15,897 bases of DNA from NCBI GenBank assembly GCA_033297205.1, contig MU859386.1, positions 7,661-23,557 of the forward strand. The letters run 5' to 3'. The position numbers were made by a program, and so were the translations under genes. Source of the DNA: Pseudoneurospora amorphoporcata. Lineage: Eukaryota; Ascomycota; Sordariomycetes; Sordariales; Sordariaceae. Below the pieces are notes generated by a model, which did not search any database, was not told where the DNA came from, and saw only the letters and a program-made list of their open reading frames with translations. Every line of letters starts with the position of its first letter. Position 1 is the first letter of the stretch. Positions 8,002 through 15,897 of this stretch are shown here, one piece after another.

Positions 8002-9138
8002 TCAGCCCTGCATCTCTACGTCTTCCGCCTCTCCACCTTTCCTCGCCCTCTGTTCAGCTGCCCTCTTCTCCATCTTCTTCTTGCCCTGGTTTACCCAGTC
8101 CTCATACGCACTTCCCCCCGACGCAAGCTTCTGCGATACGACACCCTTGAGAATCTCTCCCGCGAACCCAACAAAGTTGTGTCTCCTCAGGGCATTCTCA
8201 AACCGCCAAGCCTCACGCTTGCGCTCCTCGCTCGCCAACAAGTCCTCATCCGCAAACTCACGCGCCCGGATCCGCAAGTCGCGAATCATAGCCAGCAGGT
8301 TGAACCGGATCTCGCTGGCATCATACCTGGCAATGCGCCGCTGCAGAACGTTCATAACCCTCTGCGGGAAGTCTTCCTGGGTGCACGCGCCGTGGCTGAT
8401 GGGCGCCGGCTGCAGACCGTCGAGCTCGTAAAGGGTGCCGCCGATGGGCGAGTAGGCAATAAAGTGGAATGCATCTCCGTCTTCCTCGTCGGGCCGACGC
8501 TGTGTCTCGTCGATAAAAGGGCTGCTGCGCGCAAACGAGTTGTGCGTGTCGCGAATCAGCTCCGAGTTGGAGAGCGCTTCGCCGCGGATTTCGGCCGGCA
8601 GCGCGATAGTGAACTCGCGGAAGTCGCGAAGCTTGTCCCCGATGTCGATGTACCCCGCATCACCTTCTTGGGAGACGGACGGGTCGGCCTTGTTGAGGAG
8701 CACGCTCAGGAGCGCTTGCGTGCCGCACGCGTTCTGGATGGTCTGGTGGGCGAAGAAGAGTCGCTCGCTGGCGTCGTAGTCGAAGGCGCCGTCGAGTGGC
8801 TTGTCGGTGCCTCGGTATGGCTCGTTCGTAGGGTACTTGAAGAGGAAGATGACACCGTAGACGGGATGGAGCTGCGCGAGCGCGTCGGGTTCGAGGGAAA
8901 GGAGTTCTTCAAATTGGACGCCTTTTACGCCGAGGTTCGTGAGGAGATCAGTGAAGACGCCCTTGAAGTTAACCGTCAGTCATTATTGTTGCTACAGGAG
9001 TTGTGCCTGCGTGTGACTCGATGTGGACAGATAGTTAACATACCGCATCGGACTCGACTGTGGACAAGTGGTTAGCTATGAAAGGACTGTAGCTGGTGTG
9101 TTGAAGCCCAACTTACTGGTATTCCATCCACCACTCAT
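8002..9138 (-). CDS. uch2: Ubiquitin C-terminal hydrolase, UCH37/UCHL5 type (proteasome-associated)
   Basis: A cysteine protease of peptidase family C12 that removes ubiquitin. The UCH37/Uch2 branch acts on the 26S proteasome by binding Rpn13 through its C-terminal ULD-like tail; in animals it also joins INO80. Exons are 9138-9117, 9057-9044 and 8961-8002 (introns 59 and 82 nt): 996 nt and 331 residues, matching the family size of about 330. The start MSGGWNTIESDAGVFTDLL matches the conserved UCH N-terminus. GVIFLFKY (48-55) is typical. Oxyanion Gln85 and catalytic Cys91 lie in HQTIQNACGTQA, His178 in DAFHF and Asp193 in YELDGL, so the catalytic set is intact. ALSNSELIRDTHNSFAR is the crossover-loop region. 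EIRFNLLAMIRD and RRHNFVGFAGEILK belong to the UCH37-specific tail. It ends in a basic KKKMEKRAAEQRARK stretch and a short acidic tail. It converges on RPL17. Confidence 0.95.
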
Positions 9139-9892
9139 TTTGACACGAAGTTTTGCAGACGGAAACCAAAGGGTGGTCTGAAGCCGTATGTGTTGGCGTA
9201 AGATGCTGTATTGGAGAGAAGTTGCTAGGTTATGGCGATGCTTGGAGCTGTCCAAGGATCGAGGGGTAAATCAGAACCGCAGGACGGAGGTAGGTTGTAT
9301 ATCACTCGAAAATGTTTGAACTGACGCTTCGGTCACAGGCCCTGATTGTTATACAAAGATCAAGTGTGCTAACGTCTTACGCCATGGAACAACCTAAAAT
9401 TGCAAAACTCGCGGCGAAGATGGTGTACTGCGATGATGCAGCTCGCGGACCTTCACAACAGCGATAAGATAAGCAGGTCCCCCATCCACCTACTGTTGGC
9501 GCTTGATTGAACGGGTGGCGGCAGGCAACTGACGCCTGACAGCTGCCCATCAGCTGGAGAGGGCATAAGCGTCCTTCAACAACCGTCGGTTCAAAGTTCA
9601 TGAAATGGTCAAGACAAGATCTGATTTGCATGGGAACGACGACGCATTCCGAGATATAACCTCTGTTTTCCGATTTGCCATCATCGCGACTTTCAAAGTC
9701 ACGGAGCTGACGACTCCATCAACATGAACGTCTGGCATCATCCCATGTTTCCTACCGTCTGCGCAACCACGGACAGCGCCCAGCATGAAGCTGAAGTGCT
9801 GAACGCCGTGGACACTCTCAACGGGAACATGATCCACAACTTAGCTATGAACTAGCCGAACGCAACATCAAAAAAGTGCAAAAAAGGGCAAG
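9139..9892 (-). promoter_or_regulatory. UCH gene upstream region
   Basis: About 750 bp between the UCH start and the tRNA terminator, on the 5' side of the UCH gene. It must hold that gene's leader and promoter. Open frames at 9377-9837 on the minus strand are short and unrecognised. I cannot point to a TATA element or known site with confidence. Confidence 0.45.
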
Positions 9893-9900
9893 AAAAAAAA
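9893..9900 (-). terminator. RNA polymerase III terminator of tRNA-Leu
   Basis: Eight A on the plus strand, read as T8 on the transcribed minus strand, four bases beyond the tRNA discriminator base. This is the standard oligo-T stop for polymerase III. Confidence 0.9.
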
Positions 9901-9904
9901 TAAG

Positions 9905-10012
9905 TGACAAGAGTGGGATTCGAACCCACGCCTATTTCTAGACCAGGAAGCTCAGAAGAGCGAGTTCAAGTAGACCTGAACCTGGCGCCTTAGACCGCTC
10001 GGCCATCTTGCC
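9905..10012 (-). tRNA. tRNA-Leu(CAG) with a 26-nt intron
   Basis: The RNA starts GGCAAGATGGCCGAGCGG (A-box region) and ends with the T arm GTGGGTTCGAATCCCAC (B box), then TCTTGTC and discriminator A73. The acceptor arms GGCAAGA and TCTTGTC pair, with one G-U. The anticodon stem CCAGG/CCTGG encloses loop TT-CAG-G, and the intron follows position 37 (9974-9949, 26 nt), the standard nuclear site. Intron bases CTTGAA can pair with loop bases TTCAGG, as expected of pre-tRNA folding. A 13-nt variable region and A73 fit a leucine class II tRNA. It decodes CUG. The polymerase III terminator follows directly. Confidence 0.96.
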
Positions 10013-13000
10013 ATTGTAGATGTTGTGATTTTTGGAGAAGAGCTTAGTGCTTACAAGCAGTCTCTTCTCAAGAGGAGGATGTCTGTGATGGTCAAGTTGG
10101 ATCTGTGCGCTTTCTATGAGGAAAGTGCAAGTTGCAGACAGGTTGAATGTAATTTCTTCAACGTTCTACCGAGGGAGGTGCGTTGCAGGTGTTCTGACGA
10201 GGCAGGAAGTATCACAGCACGTAAAATTATGGGCAGGCGATGCAAAAGGTTCAGGTAAAAGCGACGAGGTATCAAAGACGAAGAACGAGGAAGCTAATTC
10301 ACATCGGATGGATGGGAAGTGATTCTCATATGCAATGCCCATGTGGCAGATGGGATGAAAGACTCAAGACCAGATGGAAAACCAAAGGATTCGCTAGGAG
10401 TTCGCATGCGCCACCACAGGAGCAACGAGTAGGAACTCGGATGCGGAAGTTCACATAGACCTCAACCTGCTCGGCCATCGCGCCTTTCGACGAGAGTATG
10501 ACCCGGCCGTAGAACTGATGTGCAACATACTGCTGAAAGGTAAGTTGGCTCGAGACGTCTGCTTGATTTTCTCGTGCAACGATACATTTATTTTATGCAT
10601 TTCACTCAATATCACGGGCTTGCTATCATCTACCAACAATTTGGGAGGCGAAAAGGGGTGAGCGGGTGGGTTTAAACTACCGGTATCTGAAAGACATATC
10701 CTTTCCGTTCGTTCAAGACTTCATCTCTGATTTCCCAGGCGTTCTGGGCGTCGTTCATGGAACAGTTTTGATGTGAAAAGCCCCAGCTTACCATGGTTAT
10801 GGTACGTCTTGTACCCTGACAAGTTCAAGAACCGATCTATGGCATATCGATGTGACTTACGTTACTTGGGGACTCCGATGGAGCATCATCCCAGAGCCCA
10901 ACCTGACAGAGAACACGAAAATATCGGATTATTCTTCAGGTCTAAGAAACGGACCGTCTGACTAGTGGCAAACCTGGCGAATACACACCCTATAAGGTGG
11001 CAACGTCTAACGATGTCTAAACCATATACCCATCAAATGACAAACCAACTTCAATCCCCATCTATACATACCTACTACTCTATACGAGATGATGGAAACA
11101 TTGCCTCAAGCAATCTACTCTTTACATGTCCAAGGTGCTTTGCTTCGATACCATCAATGAAATCCTTGAGAGGAGACGAACCTGAAGATTATCAGTGCTA
11201 TGCCTAACAGAGTTTTCACACCTATTTTTGAGTGATGAGTTCCGGTGACTTTTAACAAAGGAAACAAGTGAAGACATGATGGTTCTGTCGACAAGTGCCG
11301 AGAAAAAAAAAGCCAATAAAGGCTGGCCAGTGATATAACAATATGCACGTATGGTCGCTGCTCGTCAGTCCCGCCTAATCAAACTCAATCATCACGTTTC
11401 TCTTCACAGTCATTCGAGCCTGGCTATGTCCCTTGTCACCATCTGTGACCGGGTCCCCAAGTGCTCTTCTCTTTTTGCTGCTAGTAGGCCAATGTACCGC
11501 CTCCTCATTCCTGATGGATCGTTTATTGAAGAATCTCTGGCAGATTCCTATTATTCCCATTGGGAGAGCATATCGTGCTGCCACTTCTGGATTCGATGTC
11601 ACTGTCGGATAACCAGGGCAGAGTCTGCCTACTTCGTGGAGATGGGTAGGTAGAAGCAGGTAACCGAATAAAGGGTCCTGACACCTATAGGCGTGCTGGG
11701 GGCACATACTAGACGTAGTGACTGAAGGACTCCAGTATGACCATCAGTACCTAGTTATAGGTGAGTAGGTAATTGAGTGGAGGGAACAGACTGAGTGAGT
11801 GAAATTGTCCAGGACTGACCAGAGGAAATTGGTTTTTTCTTTTTTTTTTTGTCCTTATCTATACTAGCCATCTACCAAGTAGGTGAGCCTATTAAATTGA
11901 ATGCTATGGTACACTCATCCAGTGGTAATCATTCTTGGGCATTTTTTGCCGTAACTTGCCGTGCCCTAGATCTTCGGAGACCATATACGAGTTCTTCCCC
12001 GGCAAGGCTCGTTAGCATTGTTGGAGAACCGACGAGTCAATGCCTGAATATTCAAGCCAGAAGGAATACTATCAGCGCTGAGTCCTTTGGCGATGAAGAT
12101 TGTTCGGCATAGAGCAAAGCTGCTTGGGACATGCGACTGGTGTGACCACATCCGGAGCAGTGCCCATTGCGTTATGACTCGCGCTTTCCCCTTTTCATGG
12201 CTGCACCTTCTTCGGTTTGTATATCACGGGGCTTGAACAAATTGTTCTTTCCATTTTCACATGGTATTCGCACTTTCCTGTATACGGCAAGGACTCCAAG
12301 AGCCTGTCTTCCTAAGGAAGGTACGGGTCGCTGTTCAAAACGGCGCCATGGGACGCTCCCGCCGCCCACGACTGCTGGACTGATCTTGATCATGGAAGTG
12401 ATGTTGAACCAAAATCAAATCAGATGGGTTAGGTATGTTGGAATAATTACTAAACATCTCTTGTGCTTCCATATCTTTTGAATTCTTAGTTCTTTGGCTG
12501 TTTGCTAGACGGTCACAATGGCCACGGTGTTCTTCAGGGGCCGTCCAGGCATGAGATGGCTCGAGTTGCAGTGTTCAAACATCTGAGAGTATTGCCCTTT
12601 CATGCTATCGTTGATTCCCATGAGGCCAACACCGTAATAATTGTCTTCTAGAAGAGTCAGTCTGGTCATCACTTGATTCCGGTTCTCTCTTCCTCAAATA
12701 TCCCAAGCATCACTCGTTCTCCCAAGTCAGACAAGACACGTCTTTCTCCCTTCGATCCAGCATAAAAAACAATTTTCTAAGAATAGAGTATCGTCATTCG
12801 ATGTTTTTAGACTATTTTCTCCAGTATATATGCTTGGTCAGACAAGTTCTTGCCGAGTGACCATCGTGACCGGTAGGTAACTCGTAGTACCTAAATGTTT
12901 AGCCACTGACGACCAACCAGCAGCTCTCGAAATTGCCAGATATGAACACAAGAGGTATTCCAACTTCTCGCAATCTTTAATTCCGAATTATCTCTTCCTC

Positions 13001-14544
13001 ATCGCGGCCAAGATGAGTATTGATATTTCGAGATGCCGTTTATCCGGACTGCGACGACAGTCTGAGCAATGTTCACACCTTGCCAACTTGGTCTTTCATT
13101 GCAACTTACCTTTACCTACTTGGCATGACGACCGTGCCCCAATCTAACCTATCAACCATGTCGAGCGGCCTAGAAGTGAGAGTTAGTTGCTTTACCTCTT
13201 GAAGATTTCGATCCGCATATTATACCCAGATCCACACCACATGCTCATGCCAGAGGACGGGGTAGAGTGGTAGTGAGGTGTGCACAAATCCACGAACTCA
13301 TGACTGACCGGGTTAAATGGGTTAGTCTGAAACAAGCTTTGGGATTCCGGGTGAACCTCCGGTTAATACTATGTGTTGTGTATGTCATATCATGCGTATA
13401 ACGAAGGAGGAGGGATGAGGATGTAGACGGGCAGGTACAGCTAGTGTAGAGGTAGACATTCCCATACAGTATCCCGGACAGAGACTACGTGTCCTAGTCC
13501 CAGTTCAGTGGAAATAGGCATGTAGGTAGAGAGCGGTAGAAAAAACAGTTCCTAGTCAGGTACGAACAAACCTTTGGGTCGATGTACCTACCTTCACCTA
13601 CCATGATCTGCTTCGGACAGTCCCTTCCCGAGCAGCAGACCGCCTACATAGTAGCCTGGGCCTCATTAGATCTTTTGATCGTCCCCCGAGTTCCTCAAGG
13701 GAATTTCAAAGCACATCAGAAATTGCATATCCTCGGGTTTCACCCAAGGGTTGGGTTCGGAATCCACGGGGTGAATTGATGGGATTGTTCGGCTTGGCCC
13801 CTCTCCGGAACCCGAAAGTAGGTAGCAGATGATGTGAGTATGATGGGAATTCTACCCCCATGTGGAAAAGAAAAAAAAGCGACTGGCCCGACCAACTGGG
13901 ACGCGAGAGAGAGTGAGAACCGGGGGACCAGAACGCAAGACACTCAAAAATCGTCGATGACAACTTGAATTCCGATCGATTGTGGATGTAAATCGGGCAC
14001 ATCGACTTTTATTTAAGTCGCGCTGGACGGGGTTGTGACTGGACAGATGAGATCCGAGAGCCTCATTAAGCGAAAAGCGAGGGTCGAGTGTATGAGTGAG
14101 AGAGTGATGATCCTGATCGACTTCCAGTTTGGGCCCTTTTCTCCTCTTTTCGTGGCCAACCATTCGCTCGGAAACGTGGAAAGGGGGCTCCTACACTAAG
14201 TGATCCTGATCCTCGACAGTGATCGGATGTGATGGTGAGGAATCGGTACTCTCGGGTCCTTCACCCTCCTCTCCATCATCTCCTGAGCTCCTCAAGGGTG
14301 CTGAAAAAGGGTCATGGTGATTAAGATGGGTTTTTGGTGGGCTGAGGAAGTGATCGGCGGTCTTGTCGAAATTACACCGTCAGCCCATCCGCTGCTGTGG
14401 TACCGGGGAAAGAAGAGCCCCAGGCTAACTGAACTCGTGTTTGGTGTGGGCGTCTGGTAGTACCTAAAGGTAGAATAGCACATGAGAATAGGTAAGTTTG
14501 GAAACCTTCAAGGATGGATTTTCCGGGGCACACCTGCTGAGCTG
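10013..14544. other. Long gene-poor interval
   Basis: Over 4.5 kb I find no frame with a recognisable domain, no good multi-exon model and no RNA gene beyond the tRNA remnant. Frames reach at most about 104 codons and overlap on both strands. Repeated TAGGTA/TACCTA words occur (for example near 11645, 11765, 12873, 13522, 13584, 13818 and 14489), and there is a T-rich run at about 11833-11850. There is no strong drift to AT, so heavy repeat-induced point mutation is not obvious by eye. It may be a long upstream regulatory region, a subtelomere-like or repeat-derived stretch, or contain non-coding transcripts. Confidence 0.5.
10447..10484 (-). pseudogene. Truncated tRNA-Leu-like remnant
   Basis: On the minus strand this reads GGCGCGATGGCCGAGC followed directly by AGGTTGAGGTCTATGTGAAC. 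It aligns to the 5' half of the tRNA-Leu(CAG) gene 435 bp away, with the acceptor strand GGC.. GATGGCCGAGC kept, then a 13-nt gap that removes the rest of the D arm, then the anticodon loop and the start of the intron with a few mismatches. There is no T arm, variable arm or matching 3' acceptor, so it cannot be a functional tRNA. Because intron-like bases remain, it was probably copied from DNA or unspliced precursor. Confidence 0.6.
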
Positions 14545-14621
14545 GGTGCCAGTAACAATCGCTTGTGCAGGTTCGTAAGCGTTGTGTTAGTGAACCTGCA
14601 CAAGCGATTATTACTGGCACC
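14545..14621. repeat. Near-perfect hairpin, two 30-nt arms and 17-nt loop
   Basis: The arm at 14545-14574 begins GGTGCCAGTAACAATCGCTT and ends GCAGGTTC. The arm at 14592-14621 is its reverse complement with a single G/A difference. The loop is 14575-14591. In one RNA orientation the mismatch becomes a G-U wobble. The pairing stops sharply at both outer edges. Possible readings are a tiny foldback element, a precursor of a microRNA-like small RNA, or a structural element of an unannotated transcript. No TSD is evident. Confidence 0.85.
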
Positions 14622-14794
14622 TAGAGGCAAGTGCTTGGGAAAGATCGATGGCAGGGTGTTTTCAGAAGATGTCAAGAGGCGGAAAAGTCTGTCGAGGTGT
14701 AATTTTCGTGTGGTTCGATAGGAAAACTTCTGGTCTGATATGGTATGATCTGCACTCTTCCCGTCTTCATACTGCCACACTGAATGATATGCAT

Positions 14795-15453
14795 CTAAGT
14801 GGCGAATAACAGCCGATAGACAGTATAAAGGCTTGATAAGGCAACTGTCATCTCGATATGAATTTGAGACATGCTGTCAATGTCACTCGTGGCCGCATAG
14901 TAAGATCCCATGAGGGATAACCGTAGGAGCAAATCATCCGCCCCCATATCATAGAACCTAGACAGATGATTTCGGAGACATACTAAGGTATGAAACGGCG
15001 AATAGTGGATAGTACCAAGAGAATAGTTCGAGAGATCCATGGACGCCAGGAGAGAGCTCCGGTCGTTCTGTACCGGACGCGCGTTGCTGCTAAGCTTCTC
15101 GTGGACTAGGTGAGTGATCTCGATGCAAGTCACAATGGCATGATGACGTGAATGGGTTTCCGCTTTTAGTTGGGTTCGCAATTCCCGCCCCTTCCCACGA
15201 TCCCAAAATCGCGGGGTATCTTGGTATCTGGATAATGTACGAGATCACCTGTGAGTTCAAGCCTGCGCTCCGGTGACTTGTTGTTGGCCCATACAGAACG
15301 CCTTGGATACGGTATCTGTATATTTTTTCTCGGTCGAGTCTCGCTTCTTGGCGCCTTGCCGGATCGCTGTCCTTCCGCGCGGGATACAACACCAGATAGG
15401 GTCGCGAGGGAGATGAGGTTGAAAACGTGAAGTTGACGACGGGAAAGCTCCAT
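14795..15453 (-). CDS. Possible two-exon small gene with signal-peptide-like start (hypothetical)
   Basis: Low-confidence model. The ATG at 15453-15451 opens MELSRRQLHVFNLISLATLS followed by GVVSRAEG, which resembles a secretory signal peptide (basic start, hydrophobic core, small residues before a likely cleavage). The frame stays open to a TAA at 15168-15166 and would give 95 residues unspliced. A join from 15248 (ACAG|GTGATC) to 15106 (CACCTAG|TCC) keeps frame and leads into a second open stretch ending YTVYRLLFAT at 14795, total about 171 residues. The donor is poor. The first frame also extends upstream to another ATG at 15711 (MAVHRFCHFLGF), giving 181 residues to the same TAA. I recognise no domain. 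Confidence 0.22.
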
Positions 15454-15897
15454 CAAACTGCTACCAAGTAGGCGATGGTGGGGCTGCAACAAGGTGAAGC
15501 CAGGTACGGCAGCGTTAAAAGTTTGCTTTGACAGCTGGCTGCAAGGGACCGCAGATATCGCCGCGAACCGGCTGGCCAATGCACTTTCACGCGAACCTCC
15601 GAGTCGATCGGGGAACCTTCCAGCGATTGCGATTGGTTCGTGCGAAGAAGTGCTGGTGCTACTGCCCCGGAAATGGAAACCCAAAAAATGACAGAAGCGA
15701 TGAACAGCCATTTTGCACGGTTGCACCTTCGATTTCGAGCCCCCCTTTTGTCGCTACCCAATCCTAAGATATCGCCAAGTGTATATAGTAGGATGCGAAA
15801 CATATCGGTGGGCTGGAAAAGGCGACAACGAAAAAGGGCTTGATTGTTGTTGTTGTTTAACGGAAGAGGAGAAACGGAAACCAGGGCAGCCTAAATA
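15454..15897 (-). promoter_or_regulatory. Possible leader and promoter of the right-edge candidate
   Basis: Read on the minus strand from the window edge this has a pyrimidine-rich stretch, then a CAA-rich run (about 15842-15857), then a TATATA at about 15781-15786. That order resembles a fungal core promoter and leader. It also holds overlapping open frames from ATGs at 15803 and 15711. The first contains a hydrophobic stretch WLFIASVIFWVSISGAVAPA. Which, if any, is translated is unclear. Confidence 0.3.

Noticed and set aside
8179..9075. Long 298-codon open frame on the plus strand
   Set aside because: It lies opposite the UCH hydrolase, whose catalytic motifs are intact on the minus strand. 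The plus frame is a composition-driven shadow with no domain.
1..15897. CRISPR array, bacterial operon, 5S rRNA or intact transposon
   Set aside because: No regularly spaced repeats, no 5S signature and no transposase or reverse transcriptase motifs were seen; the genes are clearly eukaryotic.

Overview
The window is nuclear DNA of a filamentous ascomycete (Pezizomycotina, probably a sordariomycete). The evidence is short spliceosomal introns with fungal signals (donors mostly GTACGT/GTAAGT/GTGAGT, branch sites CTAAC or CTGAC, short distance to the acceptor), an intron-bearing tRNA-Leu(CAG), C-ending codon preference in the ribosomal protein gene, and conserved proteins with fungal-type sequences. 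Species cannot be fixed from sequence alone.

Only the central third (about 4.3-10.0 kb) holds genes that I can identify with certainty. In order they are: fibrillarin (NOP1, minus strand, 6 exons, 4299-5767); ribosomal protein L17/uL22 (plus strand, 4 exons, start codon alone in its exon, 6312-7351); a UCH37/Uch2-type proteasomal deubiquitinase (minus strand, 3 exons, 8002-9138); and a tRNA-Leu(CAG) gene with a 26-nt intron (minus strand, 9905-10012). Fibrillarin and RPL17 are divergent and share a 544-bp promoter region, pairing a pre-rRNA methyltransferase with a ribosomal protein. RPL17 and the UCH gene converge on a 650-bp spacer.

The flanks (1-4298 and 10013-15897) are gene-poor. They contain homopolymer and G-rich tracts, a degenerate foldback element (1676-1860), a short hairpin with two 30-nt arms (14545-14621), a truncated tRNA-Leu-like remnant (10447-10484), repeated TAGGTA/TACCTA words, and a few weak ORF candidates that I could not identify: an interrupted ORF near 2.4-2.6 kb, a possible short spliced ORF downstream of fibrillarin, and a possible small spliced gene on the minus strand near the right edge. 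These weak candidates need transcript or homology support.

I found no clearly new biological system. The best leads are the foldback element, the tRNA remnant that still carries intron sequence, the near-perfect hairpin, the structured introns of RPL17, and the divergent ribosome-biogenesis promoter.
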